Shown here: one piece after another, positions 1 through 12,308 of the stretch
How the letters are laid out: every line of letters begins with the position of its first letter
How positions within the stretch are numbered: position 1 is the stretch's first letter
DNA from: Antedon bifida
Taxonomy: Eukaryota > Echinodermata > Crinoidea > Comatulida > Antedonidae
Length of the DNA: 64,000 nucleotides
Direction: 5' to 3'
Assembly (NCBI GenBank): GCA_963402885.1
Contig: OY727094.1
Coordinates: 7,566,501 to 7,630,500, forward strand
Program-made: the position numbers and the translations under genes
The notes under the pieces: generated by a model
Database searches by the model: none
Told to the model about the DNA's origin: nothing
What the model saw: the letters and a program-made list of their open reading frames with translations, nothing else

Positions 1-1806
1 CAAAAAGTTGAAAAGAAAACAAAAACAAATAAACAAATACATCATGAGTTCGATTAAGTTTTTCTCTTGTAAAACGGATTGACTTGTTACTATTTCCGAA
101 GTATGTATGTTGGTTACATTCTTTCTGTTAATAAACTGACATTGTAATCCTACAACGCTTGCATACATATTCAAACAACAAGACAAACAATACAAACGTG
201 AGTATGCACGATGTGTTAAAAAAATTAGGAGATAATAAACATTTATTGTGAACAAAACGTGACCATAAAATGTAAAAATTGTTAATATTTTAGGCCAAAC
301 TATAGATTACCGGTTGTAATGTATCAATATTAATTAACTATTTATTTCTATTTGACGTCAGCAACGCATAAGACTTCTCTACATTTCAAAAATGGTCATT
401 GATCTAATTAGCTACAGCCTGTCAATAATGACGTATTTACTATATTTTCATTAAATTTAGTTAATATTATATTCTACAACAGACGAGTTCAAAACAGAAT
501 AAAGTTGAAACACAATAGAGCAAGTTCTATCGCGATATTGTGAATCGAACAGTCTAGGCGAAAATCTAATGTAATTTCTTAAAACATAGTAAAAAATGTA
601 AACGTTTTCTACTTAATAAACGTTTGTTTTACCTAATGATGTAAACCTAAGTCTACCTAAACTTTAACTAATAATATGTAAACAATTTAACTTTATAATA
701 ATATGTAAACATTTTTATCTAATTATGTAAACATTTTTTACTCACTAACATGAATATTCTTGTTATAAAAAATTGAAAATAAAACACTGTTCTTTGTTTA
801 TTTTTACAACATTTAAAAAATGTTGAATCATTGCTTTATTATTTGTTTTATTAGTATTATTTTACTTATTATTTATTTTCTTTTTCTCTTTCTACTTTTA
901 TTATTATTCAATTAAAACAACAGTTTTACCGAACTGCTACGTAGTACTTGCGAATTAAATCTGTCTCAATATTTGACAAATTATTTCCGTTAAATTCTTC
1001 ATAGCTTTGTGTTTCGTGATCAAAAATAATTCCAAACAATGTTTCTGCGACATTCTCCAATGCGCAGAAGACCAATGAGTATGTTGGTAAACGGCTTACA
1101 ACCGATGGTGGCGCATCCCAGTCGCCTCAAAGATGTGAAAAAGGTATGGTTTCTGGCAATCATCAAATACAATGTCGGGCAAAAATGATATTTACCTGGT
1201 ATGGTACCTTTATTAACGGAAAAAATTGTCCATATAAAAAGATTCTCAACAATTGCCGAATTGTATATAATAATAAATGTGGACTTTTTAACGAATAAAA
1301 ACAATTTATATTTGAAGTCAAAGTAATCGTGCTTACTCGGCTTTCTACATTTTAATTGGTCACTGTAGTCACATGACTTTTGCTAATATTTCATTTTCGA
1401 TGAAGCCTATGCGCTTCACATACAATTAAAAATAATCCATGAAATAAATAAAATAAATAGAGCAATTAAAATATAATGAGAGGCAGGCAAGATATATAAG
1501 GATCTCAACTTATTCAAAATGGTTTATCGAGGGTGAAAATATTTGTTGAAAAGATGAGTTTTTAAAAGCTGTTCAAATAGTGGTGGTTGTGTTAGCATGT
1601 TTTATTTCGACAGGTAGACTATTCCAAAGGGTAGCTACCGCCAACATAAATGAGCGTTTCCCGTAAAATTGAGTTGATGGTCGATCGGCTATGGTATGAA
1701 AAGAGAGAAGCTGATAACGGGAGGATAATGCGCGTATAAGAAGGAATACAGTATAGTAGAAACTATCCTTTGGGACAACCCTATTGTTATTTTTGCATGT
1801 TGTTTG
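1..1806. repeat. Segmental duplication block, copy 1
   Basis: This block reappears in direct orientation from about 7342 to 9528. Both begin with the same string (caaaaagttgaaaagaaaac) and share long near-identical stretches: the gagttcgattaagtttt region, the ttggtcattgatct region, the ctacgtagtacttgcgaatt region and a LINE 3' fragment at the far end. Copy 1 lacks about 400 bp that copy 2 has at 7850-8240. A third, shorter copy of the 930-1160 part lies at 3150-3400. I see no gene here apart from the LINE fragment; the small open frames are AT-rich chance ORFs. Confidence 0.85.
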
Positions 1807-1860
1807 ATTGATGAGAAGGGAAATTCTTATTATTATGCATATTGAACGAAATAGTTGCAA
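1493..1860 (-). mobile_element. 3' end fragment of a non-LTR retrotransposon (CR1/jockey-like)
   Basis: Read on the minus strand, this encodes the C-terminal end of a LINE reverse-transcriptase ORF. The residues YGKRSFMLAVATLWNSLP are the usual terminal motif (a basic stretch, then A-x-x-LWNSLP), followed by FEQLLKTHLF and a stop near 1516. The tail toward 1430 is T- and A-rich like a LINE 3' untranslated region. The rest of the element is missing, so it is 5'-truncated. The same fragment is in the second duplication copy (about 9225-9527), so the insertion is older than the duplication. Confidence 0.75.
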
Positions 1861-3690
1861 TCACAAACTAACGTCATTTTTCAATTCGTGGAATTGGAAC
1901 CTATTTAGAATATTTCTTTCTCTACTCTTCTTCAGAAATATTTCCTTTTCGTTTGCTCTATCCTTAATGTTCTACGATATTTTACATTTTTTCAAAAGTG
2001 AACAAATGGAAAAAAAAATGATTGATTTATAATATTGTTGTTATTTGTAGGCTATTTATCTATCAGCTAACAACTGTCATTTGCAAACTCTTACATTAAT
2101 TTACTAGATAATTTTTGATAAATTGTGAATGATAATAGAAATGTTTACACAAAGTTGCTAAACTTTCGTTAAAGCTCTACCGTGGTACAATATATATCTA
2201 ATTTAATGTAACAACAAACAATATACAACATTAAATATCACATTTATCTGTTAATACTACTAAGTGTTTAAATGACTTTAAATCTGTTTACTGAATACAT
2301 TTTACTGAACATTTCATTTAGTCAGAATTAACATGAACAACTTCCTTTCTTTGAAACGGTCATGAAATATTTGCTGTCTCTGTCTCATGTTTCTTTTATT
2401 TTTATTCTTTATTGTTATTCTTTCTCTGTGCCTGATGTGTTTATTTATATATCTATATATGTATTTTTATTGTTTTATTATTATATTTTTATTAAGATTT
2501 CATTTATTTATTTATTATTATCATTTTATTTTATTATGTCTTCTTCTATTTTTATTAGTTTTATTTTTAAAACGTTATTTAGTTAGAGTCTAGCATAATA
2601 CAATTCATTTTATCATATTTCTTTATGCCAAGTTAGGTTATGTTTTTTAGTTTTTTTTTCTGAGGATAATACAATTCCGCTATTTCTAGAACAACGGGAT
2701 TGACAAAAAATGTCATTAATTAACCTCTTAAGATCTTTCTCTAAGAGCGAAAGGGGGCGCAATATACTATAAATGACACGTAGAATAATCAACCGGACCA
2801 TTCCTTTATAATAAGATTTCTATACAAAATACACGTGACATTACGTTACCAAGGTCAATCAAATTTGTAGACGTGATGACGTCATCAAAAGATAATTGCC
2901 TGAGCAAGAACATATTAACATTTGGGAGAAAATCGGTAATATAAAGCGATAATGCGTTATAATATGATGTTTAATTTTTCCGTGTCAATTTCGATTTGTA
3001 TCAATGCGGATGCGTTCGAAATATTTTAAAATAGTAAATGAAATTACCATGTATTTTTTCTCACAATGAATTTTAGGGAGGGAGAAAGCCATGTAGCCTT
3101 TTACTCTATTTTCGGTAATAGTAGGCCTAAATCACAATTTTAAACTTGCAATCAGTTTACCGAACTGCTACGTAGTACTTGCGAATTAAATATGTCTCAA
3201 TATTTGACAAATTATTTCCGTTAAATTCTTCACAGCTTTTTGTTTCGTGATTATAAATAATTCCAAAACAATTTATGTTTCTGCGACATCTCAATACGCA
3301 AAAAACCTCCGAGTGTGTAGAAGAACGGCTTACAACCGATGGTGGCGCATTTCCAGTTGTGGAAACGTGGACATGGAAAAGGTTTGGTTTTGGGCATTCA
3401 TCACCTGCAAAATAATCAAAATGTATACTACTTATAAGTCAGAATAAAAAGACAAAGGCGAAAGTAAAAACGGCATTGTTATTAGAAATACTTACTATAA
3501 ACTATAGTACTTTTTAGAAAGGATAAAAAAATATGCATAAAAAGGAGTTATGACTCAAACACCAGAAATAACAAGAATACAATGAATATATATGTTGATA
3601 GTAACGATAACAGTAAATAAAATCAATACGTTTATGATGATGATGATTACAATGATTTCAACTGATAATCATAATCATTAACTGATGTGT
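1861..3690. other. Intergenic, no gene recognised
   Basis: AT-rich DNA with low-complexity pyrimidine tracts (2360-2590 gives hydrophobic, Tyr/Phe/Leu-rich chance ORFs). 3150-3400 is a third partial copy of the 930-1160 and 8640-8850 repeat. Nothing here resembles a conserved exon. The 3' untranslated region of the lectin gene probably reaches into the right edge. Confidence 0.6.
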
Positions 3691-3691
3691 A

Positions 3692-6508
3692 TTAAGGACA
3701 ATAATTCTTACTCCTAATAACATTGTGCAGGTCTCTCGCTTCTTTGATCTCATATTCATCAAGGCTCTCACGGTAAACCTGTAGCTTGGCCATCTTCATT
3801 ACACTCTCGTCACCACCAAACACAATGCTTCCAAAATTGATTTCCGAGAATTCCGTATCAGCCATACAAGCAATCTCCCCGTTTCGCCAAAGTCGTATTT
3901 TTCTTTCGAATCCGTTGAAAGTAAGAGCAAAGAATGTCCACTCTTCAGAACGCAAGGCATGGCAACGAATAACTTCACCATACACGTTGTAATTAACTGC
4001 TACCTCTGACACATGATATAGATGATCAACAGGAAACGCAAATATAATTTCAAATGAGTCGGAATAAACGAAGGCCTTTTTTGAACCGTCGTTCATGAGA
4101 ACATAGAAAGCCAATGTAAAGGTCGGGCCTTTGTGTCCATAGAGTAATGTTATTTGCGAACCAATATCTTTGTTTATCAATACTGCTTCATCTTGCTCGC
4201 CATAAATACCAGTAGTAAATGCTAGATCAGGTGATCCACTTAAGTAATTTCCATTGCCAGATATGTCTTTTAAATAGTAAGTCTTGTTCAATGGACTGAC
4301 CTGGATTGGAGTCGCACACTGAGGCTCTGTAGAAATTGAGAACATCAAATGACCCACGTTCATATGAACAAAAAATTAACTGTTTTCTGTGTTTATTTAA
4401 AAGTTATTATATCAAGTTATAAAATTATGGTAAGAGTGCAAAATCTTTTCCCACTCTGGTTTCTGTACATTGGCTTCGTACAAAATTATTAAAACTGAAA
4501 AAGAAGTAATACAAAGATAAGTTAAGCGCTTGACAAAAAGGGGAGATCAAAAGAGGGCGCGCTATTTAATATTTCGATCCCATATTAAAGATACAGATAG
4601 GCCTACTCCATTTTTCACTTTTGTGACATCACCAATATTTCGATTTTCCTGAAAATCAATAGTCATTGCCTCTTTGTATATCCAAAAAAAATAATTCAGG
4701 ACAAAAACTTTAAGCTGGTGTCGTTATATTGGGCAATTAAACAAAGAAATAATAAAAGGCCTATTATAAAAAAAAAACTAGGCCTATCTAACAACTTACC
4801 TTGGCTTAAATTATCTGTGTAGACCTTAATTTCACAAATGGTAATGTATTCCTTTTTATTCGGAAACCATAGTTTCACGTAGCGTCCTCTGATTGGTGGG
4901 TTGCAGGTAAATTCAATCAATGGAGCGCGTAACGAATCGGCAATTGTTACAGTATGACCACACGTGGTTTGTGTACTCATATCATCCGTTTTAATCGTTA
5001 CCACAGCACCAGCAATTCGTTCATTGTTAAAATCAGATGGAGCTGTTTATAAATATTTCATTAAGTTAAGATGTACGTAAGATTTAGGTAATGATGATAA
5101 TAATAATATTGATATCAATACTGATAGTGACATCGATAACGATACCGACGATCGATAATGATACCGTAACGATAAAAAATGAATACCATAACGATCAATA
5201 ATGACTGCCGCACACAGTGGGCCAAATCCATTGACAAAATCCACCCATGTTCTTTGGTCGTGAATTGTTGGTAAAATCATGATTTGACACTTAATTTGAA
5301 TAAGTCTTGTTTGTTCAGAAATTAACATAAAGAATAAATATGTTAGATAATAATGGTTTATATAATGGGAGAATTCTAATTATTATGTTAGGATATGAAA
5401 GAATGAATAAAAGTGGGCTATAAGAAAAAGGAGAAAAAAAACAATGTCATAAAGCCAAACGAGTTTGAATTCTGGCCCATTGTTCGGCGGCAACAACAAC
5501 AGGAAGAAAAGCAACAACAGAAAAAGCCAAAAGGTCATCATTTCATAGAGTACAAATAATTATACAAAATGCGTCCGTCCCCACCCTACTGATTTGTATT
5601 GTCTAGTGAGATGCTCACATAACTAACAAACAAATGTGAGCTTTGTACTATAGGAGTTTTGTCTATAGATTTGGTATTTTTTGTTTTGTTTACGGATTAG
5701 CTTTTCTTTTGTTTTCCACAAGCGCCTTGACTACTTTGGTAGAATGTGCAAATATATAAAACAATAATGTTGTTTTATATATTTATATATTATTTTATAA
5801 TATATTATATCGTTTTTATATACTATTAGGTAAAAATGATAATTGTACGTGGAATGGAAGGTGAAAATGACATTAATATATGCGATAAAAAAGTTTACTT
5901 ATTCTATTAATGATGACCACTGTTGTAATCGTATAGTTTGCTCCAAGATCAACTTCAAGCCATTCACCAACCTGTGTTTGTGCTTTAAAAAATGTAAATA
6001 TTTTATGTTATGAATTTGTAACTGTTTACGTAAAGTTATAGCCCTAAATAGCGTATAGCCAAGGCGGCCAATAGTAAATATTCGCCATATTTTTGTGGCC
6101 CGGTATAGCCCGAAAATAAAATTTCCTCAATTGCAATTCTTGACACTTAAATAGCTGAACGTGTTACAGTTTCAGGAATGGAATCAGTTTTATACCAAAA
6201 TCGATGAAAAAACGCCAAATCCCTTTATTGGCCTTTGTATCAATTTTCATCTCGCGCAAACCAAATAGGTCTAACCCATGCGAATTTCGTTTATAACCAT
6301 GGATGGAGAAATATAACTTATTTCTCCATGGTATAACCATATATGGATTGCTGTACATAATTATTTATTTTAGATTACGGTGGCATAGACAGTATATCAC
6401 CTGAATGGAAACAGCCTGGTTCTCTTTCCTTCCCGTCAGTCGAATATTCAGGTAGAAAACTTTGATATACAGACAATGATGTTGCTGGCTTTCCATAAGA
6501 TATGAGTG
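3692..6508 (-). CDS. F-type lectin domain plus LamG-like (concanavalin A-fold) domain protein, 5' incomplete
   Basis: Four minus-strand exons join in consistent phase: 6508-6401, 5982-5899, 5042-4800 and 4326-3692 (stop TAA at 3692-3694), giving 355 residues without a start. The first three encode an F-type lectin (fucolectin/tachylectin-4) domain: SYGKPATSLSVYQ and EYSTDG, then GEWLEVDLGANYTITTVVI, then NNERIAG, TTCGHTV and the hallmark CNPPIRGRYVKLWFP...YITICEIKVY. The last exon encodes a laminin-G-like jelly roll (FTLAFYVLMNDG, EWTFFALTFNG, RLWRNGEIA, GSIVFGG) ending in NYCP. F-type lectins bind fucose in innate recognition and are normally secreted. Here a His (CFH), an Arg (INR), an Asp and an Arg (SDFNNER) are present, but the Arg-Asp spacing is longer than the usual RxD and the paired cysteines are absent, so sugar binding may differ. 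The signal-peptide exon is upstream and was not found. Confidence 0.82.
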
Positions 6509-7341
6509 CTGAAATACAATTTTATTTTATTACAAAGTGTAGATTTGTCAACGAGCTATGCATTATAGTACATATGAGATAAGTATAAGGAAACTTATAT
6601 AATTTATTGAGAAATCTACTATTTTGATTTAATTGGTTACAAATAATGATTCTTTAAAAAGTAGCGATATGTGCATGCCTTTATCGTCGTTCCAAAATTC
6701 TATTCTATTAGCTATAAATCTCAAATTTATTATTAGTTTTATATTTCTTTCAAATACGTTTATTAAAAATTGTACATAAGAAAAATGTATTTTAATAAAG
6801 AAAAGAATCTAAAATTATAAAGACCGTTTTTTTCATACTCTTTGCATTCAAAGAACTATATTCATTATATTTTAAAGCAGAAGAGTGCAAATATCATAAT
6901 ATTTACATACATTTTTTAAACACACGAAAATAAATATTACATTATATTTTTAGTCGCGTGGACGCGACTCTATAGTTCACTATGTCGGTCGGTCGGTCTG
7001 TCTGTCGGTCCGGTATCACTATGCGTTTTAGCACGCGACTTATGGCTGTTGGCCTTGTTTCTATATGAATTAGTGTTTCAATATATTTTACTATTCTCAT
7101 AAATATTGTAATTACATTTGGAATGTTTTTATGAATTAGTTGTTTTTAAATATATGTTTACTATGTTTAAATGCATTTTAGCAAAAAAATACAAGTTTCT
7201 TTTTGACTGAATAGCACAAAACACCAATCTGAAGATGTAAGAATACATATCAAGTTGGCCTATCATAGCATTTCAAAATGTTTATATTAGTACTACCTAT
7301 TTGAAGAAAAAAATAAGAATCAACTCACCCGCATGAGAATT
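6509..7341. other. Intergenic or 5' intron of the lectin gene
   Basis: AT-rich sequence, no exon recognised. It should contain or precede the missing first exon (signal peptide) of the lectin gene, whose first visible exon begins in phase 1 after the acceptor ttgtatttcag. It includes one copy of the GTCG-hairpin repeat at 6950-7059. Confidence 0.5.
6950..7059 (-). repeat. GTCG-hairpin interspersed repeat, copy 1
   Basis: About 110 bp shared with 12201-12308 in the same orientation and with 31000-31118 and 31658-31740 in the opposite one. It contains the hairpin AGTCGCG-tgga-CGCGACT, a short GTCG/GTCT microsatellite, the string CCGGTATCACTATGCGTTTT and ends GGCTGTTGGCCTTGTT. I do not recognise the family. 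Confidence 0.85.
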
Positions 7342-9528
7342 CAAAAAGTTGAAAAGAAAACAAAAACAAATAAACAAATACATCATGAGTTCGATTAAGT
7401 TTTTTCTCTTGTAAAACGGATTGACTTGTTACTTGAACATCTACTTCCGAAGTATGTATGTTTGTTACTTTCTTTCTGTTAATAAGATTAGATTAGATTG
7501 TAATCCTACTACGCTTGCATACATATTCAAACAACAAGACAAACAATACAAACGTGAGTATGCATGATGTGTTAAAAAAGATAAGAGATAATTAAAATTT
7601 ATAGTGAACAAAACTTGACCATAAAATGTAAAAATTGTTAATATTTTAGGCCAAACTATAGATTACCTGTAGTAATGAATCAATATTAATTAACTATTTA
7701 TTTCTATTTGACCTCAGCAACACATAAGACTTCTCTACATTTCAAAAATGGTCATTGATCTCGATGGATTGTCGTAGTCTAATTAGCTACAGCCTGTCAA
7801 TAATGACGTATTTACTATAGGCATATTTTCATTGAATTTAGTTAAAGATGTATTGTCCCTTTGACTAATTCCAAAAAAAAATGTTTAAAAAAATATTTCG
7901 AAAAAAATACGTCATTTTGAAGTATCATAATAGTTATTAACTTTCAACAAAAATTAGTCGAAAAAAAAATCATTTAACTGAAATACAGAATATTTTTTGT
8001 TAAAAAAATAACTTTGACTTCCAGTCAAAGTTTTCGATCAAAACATATGTCATAATGCAACGCGCTTGTTTTGCTACTCTGTATGCATAATCATAAAATT
8101 TCCTCGAGATCTGTGTGAAAACACCTTCTCAACCGTGACGAGTTGTAAACAATCCTAATTAGCATCATGCATAATGCATACTCGTGGTTTGAAATCTTTG
8201 TTTTCTTTCGCTCGCGACGATTTTCCAGACGAAATGTAATTAAATTAATTTACCTGTTAATTACGTAAACTTGTTGTTTAACTTTATAATAATAATAATT
8301 ATGTAAACATTTTTACCATGAATATTCTTGTTATAAAATAGATGAAAATAAAAACATTGTCTTTGTTTCTTTTTACCACATTAAAAAAATGTTAAATCAT
8401 TGCTTTATTATTTGTTTTATTAGTATTATTTTCTTTTTCTCTTTCTACTTTATTGTATTGACTTTTTTATTTCCAGTATTATTCAATTACAACAACAGTT
8501 TTACCGGACGTAGTACTTACTCTTTTTTTTCTTTTTTTTTATTTCATTTCAACACAAACATAATACAACATTAATAGATAAGGGTAACGTAACTATTAAA
8601 CAAATAAAAAGAAACACGATAATTTAAACACGACGAACTAAATCTGGTTCAGTATTTGACAAATTATTTCCGTTAAATTCTTCACAGCTTTTTGTTTCGT
8701 GATTAAAAATAATTCCAAAACAATTTATGTTTCTGCGACATCTCTAATGCGCAGAAGACCACTGAGTGTGTAGAAAAACGGCTTATATGATGGTGGCGCA
8801 GTTCCAGTTGGCTTAACGTGAAAAAGGTTTGGTTTCGGGCATTCATCACCTGTATATTATTTAGAGTTTAGGATTTAAGTTAGAATACGATAGTGACAAA
8901 TACGATGTCGGTGATAACATTATATTAACCTGGTATGGTACCTTTATTTACGGAAAAAATTGTCCATATAAATAGATTCTCAACAATTTCCGAATTGTGG
9001 ACTTTTTAACGAATAAAAGTTCAGCAATTTATATATTTAAAGTCAAAGTAATCGTGCTTACTCGGCTTTCTACATTTTGATTGGTCACTGTTATTCACAT
9101 GACTTTTGCTAATAATTTAGCAATGCGCTTCACATACAAATACAAGTAATCCATGAAATAAATAAAATAAAAAGAGCTATTAAAAATAATGAGAGTGACG
9201 GGTCACAAGATATATAAGGATCTCAACTGATTGAAAATGGTTTATCGAGGGTAAAAATACTTGTTGAAAAGATGAGTTTTTAAAAGCTGTTCAAATAGTG
9301 GTGGTTGTGTTAGCATGTTTTATTTCGACAGGTAGACTATTCCAAAGGGTAGCTACCGCCAACATAAATGAGCGTTTCCCGTAAAATTGAGTTGATGGTC
9401 GATCGGCTATAGTATGAAAAGAGAGAAGCTAATAACGGGAGGATAATGTGCGTATAAGAAGGAATACAGTATAGTAGAAACCATCTTTTGGGACAACACT
9501 ATTGTTATTTTTAAATGTTGTTTGCATT
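7342..9528. repeat. Segmental duplication block, copy 2
   Basis: Direct repeat of about 1-1806. It carries the same ordered landmarks plus an insertion of about 400 bp near 7850-8240 (beginning around agatgtattgtccctttgac and ending near cgacgattttccagacg), which looks like a separate interspersed element. The LINE 3' fragment at about 9225-9527 (minus) matches that at 1493-1806, including the part encoding YGKRSFMLAVATLWNSLP. No intact gene is present. Confidence 0.85.
9225..9527 (-). mobile_element. 3' fragment of a CR1/jockey-like LINE, second copy
   Basis: Paralogue of the fragment at 1493-1860, with a few base changes and truncated a little earlier at its 5' side. It encodes the same C-terminal LINE reverse-transcriptase tail on the minus strand. 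Confidence 0.7.
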
Positions 9529-9797
9529 GGCTTTTCCATACAATTTGATGACGCCCTCAATTACAATTTTGCTACAGAACTTTTACTGTACAGGTAGTAA
9601 GTTTTCATGGATACGGGCTGCTTGCCGCCAGTCTATACGGCTATACGAGGAAAACTGCTTTATTATTATTACAGTTAATTGATCTTGTTTTCAACATACA
9701 GTATAATACAATATAACTCAACACTAACATTACTTTATTCACATTACAATTTATATACATTCTCTTTGTTATACACTACTGTATTATCCAAAAGACT

Positions 9798-10608
9798 ATG
9801 GAGTTTGTTTTTTTCCTTTCGATGTTAAGTTAACAATGTCCTGGCAAATTGATACAATTTTAACATGGGTCTCAGAACATACATCAACATAATTTACCGT
9901 GTTTGGTTCAACTGTGGGGCCAATGCACCATGCTATTAAATTGTAAAGGTGGAATGGAATCACCTTTATCGCTTCATTCCGATTTATATCTTGAGATGTT
10001 GCAGGGCTACAACTCATAGCTTCTTTTATTGCATTGTAATTCAGCCCAGTAGGATGCCGAGTCGCAGGTTATTCCCACATTTACATTTACATCAACATAA
10101 TAATAATAATATTAACAAACTAGGACAGAATTATTTGAATCAAAAGTAGTAATACTGTTCATTAAAACATTAATTTGTTTGTATTATGTTTTATTTAAAG
10201 TGTGTATTACTTGTACCTGTTTCATGCCCGCCATGCTGTTCAGCAATCTTTATAAACAATTGTACCAATTCCGGCATCCTTAACATTACTTTATTTTGTA
10301 TGAGGCGCTCCTGAATTACTGTTTGCTTGAAAACTGTATAAGAATAGATGTATCATACACCGATTTCATAGATTTATTCAATCTAAAAAAGAAAATTAAA
10401 ATTGCAATATTATAACTGGTCATACAAATATCAATAACACAAATATATTAAATGTAATATTGTACTTACTTCTTCTTTGCAAAAAATCTAGTATACTGCC
10501 TGTAGCAAGAACGATGATAATAAACGTTTAATGCGACACAATCCTTATTCCAAATGTGTATCAACACATTTTCATCAGCTTTAGCTTCTGCAGCTTGCCG
10601 TAAAAGTC
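9798..10608 (-). pseudogene. Exon-like fragments of an uncharacterised metazoan ORF family
   Basis: Three exon-like pieces on the minus strand. 10608-10470 encodes LLRQAAEAK...CVALNVYYHRSCYRQYTRFF, between a plausible acceptor and a GTAAGT donor. 10333-10217 encodes a helical stretch (ELVQLFIKIAEQHGG). About 10055-9798 encodes IKVIPFHLYNLIAWCIG...VKIVSICQDIVNLTSKGKKQTP and ends in a stop. The HR-CY-x-Y-T and LYNLIAWC...SICQDIV patterns recall a widely dispersed protein family of unknown function seen next to repeats in marine invertebrate genomes; this is from memory. The phases of the first two pieces do not join cleanly and the rest of the gene is missing, so I call it a fragment. No function is assigned. 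Confidence 0.4.
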
Positions 10609-11055
10609 CTATTTATACAAATACAAAACAATTAATTAACATAAAATAATTATTTATAAATTAATGCCTAACAATATTTTCAGCATTAATTTTATCAAAA
10701 TTTTATTGAAGTACTGTATGTTTTAAACTTAAAATATACCGTATTTATACGAATAAACCATTGCTTTGAATAAACTCTTTATTTAATGAATAATATTATT
10801 TATTTTAAATTTTGATATGTTAGAGAACATAACATAACAGCAGACTAGAAATATTGAAATTACTAAATTTAGGAATTCAAAATAGATGTGGAATTCTCAT
10901 CATTAATGCAGTAAGTAAATGATGATGGCATGCCAGGTAGAAAGGTCACCTACTGTAATGAATATGGAATGAATAAAAAAGCAATCATAGTGGTAGGCCT
11001 ACTGTACAACCAAGTATATTTATTTAATCTTATTTTTTTTATTTTTTTTTTCATA
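10609..11055. other. Intergenic, no feature seen
   Basis: AT-rich, with short palindromic AT tracts. Nothing coding is recognised. Confidence 0.6.
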
Positions 11056-11056
11056 T

Positions 11057-11417
11057 CCAAAGTTTACCGTTTCTCCAAAGTCGTATTTTCCTTTCGAGTC
11101 CGTTGAAAGTTAGTGCTTAGAATGTCCATTCTTCAGAACGCATGACATTGCAACGAATAACCGCGCCCCATAGATATTGTAATTAACCGCTATTTCTGAC
11201 CCATCTATGCCATCAACGGGAAAGGCAAATATGATTTCAAATGAATAAACGAAGGTATTTTCTGAACTGTCAAACATGAAAGCATAGAAAGCCAATGTAA
11301 AGGTTGGGCATCTGTCTTCATAAACTAATGTTGTCTGTGAACCAATCTTTGTTTAATAATACTGCTTCGTCTTTCTCACCATAAATCCCAGTAGTAGATG
11401 AGGTGATCCAATATTAA
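11057..11417 (-). pseudogene. Degenerate LamG-domain fragment, paralogue of the lectin gene's last exon
   Basis: Aligns along its length with 3873-4237 of the lectin/LamG exon (for example FEIIFAFPVD, EIAVNYNIYG, and the Arg/Leu-rich KIRLW region). It is broken: the codons for FFALTF in the intact copy read as a stop (TTC TAA) near 11118-11125, several indels shift the frame, and neither the N-terminal F-type lectin exons nor the C-terminal end are present. It is a dead duplicate lying after the second copy of the segmental duplication. Confidence 0.8.
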
Positions 11418-11619
11418 AGATTTAAGATGTTATAGTTATAAGTTTAATCATATCATACTTTCTTTAAGTGCCGGGGTGTGTGATGGGTTTGACACACGGA
11501 AGTGAGCCCTCTAGAGAGAAAGAGAGGAGATGAATAAAGATGGACGACAACTACAACGTGTTTTGTTATATTATTATTGTTGGTTTCAGCCTAACGAGCG
11601 AGCCCGTAACAAATGACAA

Positions 11620-11860
11620 AAACATAATTAAAATCATCCTTTATTTCAAATAAACATAAGAATTAATGTAATAAAACATCCCAGGTCACAGCTTGGCGGA
11701 CCAAGCTTATATATCAGGACAAAACAAGACAATAAATACAAAACACTAAAATAAGAAGGTAAAAATAGTAGTAGAAAACACATCCAAAGGGCATAAATAA
11801 AAGTAAGTAAGTAGCCTAAAATCAATGAAAAAAATTAAGTGTTTTGATGTAACAAAGCAA
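11620..11860 (-). mobile_element. Probable LINE 3' untranslated end
   Basis: On the minus strand the sequence runs through a perfect 6-bp stem hairpin (arms 11691-11696 and 11701-11706, GCTTGG/CCAAGC) and then a T-rich stretch ending TTTGAAATAAAGG. This layout matches the 3' ends of the intact LINE at 12412-16097 and of the insertion at 20397-20638. No coding part is left. Confidence 0.4.
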
Positions 11861-11937
11861 ACATTCAATAGAAGAGAGGTGCTAAAAAAGTGCAGTTTTG
11901 TTCATTATTGCGTAATTATATTCTCCTAGTGAAGCCA

Positions 11938-12072
11938 ATTTTCCACTAGGCGAATTTGCGGGAATTTAAAGGTCAGCTTATACGCATGCGTAGAGAGGGA
12001 TTTGGAAGATGAAAACATAAATACCCAAGCGTATAAGCTGACACTGTCGATTCGCGCGAACTAGTGGAAAAT
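11938..12072. mobile_element. MITE-like inverted repeat
   Basis: The left end begins attttccactagg and the right end finishes ctagtggaaaat. Inner arms match too: gtcagcttatacgc on the left against gcgtataagctgac on the right. The total is about 135 bp with no coding capacity, which fits a short non-autonomous DNA transposon. Confidence 0.7.
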
Positions 12073-12200
12073 AATAATATTTGGATGCAGGTGAAAATAA
12101 TGTTTTACAGCAAAGTAATTAATATAAAGTTTATTTGATACTCGATTAATAATAACCACTGCTGATATGTTATATCCTATAGAAAATGTAACAGCCGTTT

Positions 12201-12308
12201 TTAGTCGCGTGGACGACTCTATAGTTCACTATGTCGGTCGGTCGGTCTGTCTGTCGGTCCGGTATCACTATGCGTTTTAGCACGCGACTTATGGCTGTTG
12301 GCCTTGTT
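12201..12308 (-). repeat. GTCG-hairpin interspersed repeat, copy 2
   Basis: Near-identical to 6950-7059 across about 108 bp, from ttagtcgcgtgga to gttggccttgtt. It has a two-base deletion in the hairpin (ggacgactct). Confidence 0.85.

Larger units (their letters stand above)
11420..12200. other. Intergenic with nested repeat tails
   Basis: No gene. Holds a LINE-like 3' end on the minus strand (11620-11860), a MITE-like inverted repeat (11938-12072) and, just after the stretch, the second GTCG-hairpin repeat. Confidence 0.6.

Noticed and set aside
2362..2593. Two hydrophobic ORFs of about 70 residues
   Set aside because: Low-complexity T-rich DNA produces Phe/Leu/Tyr/Ile runs in several frames; no start context or homologue recognised.
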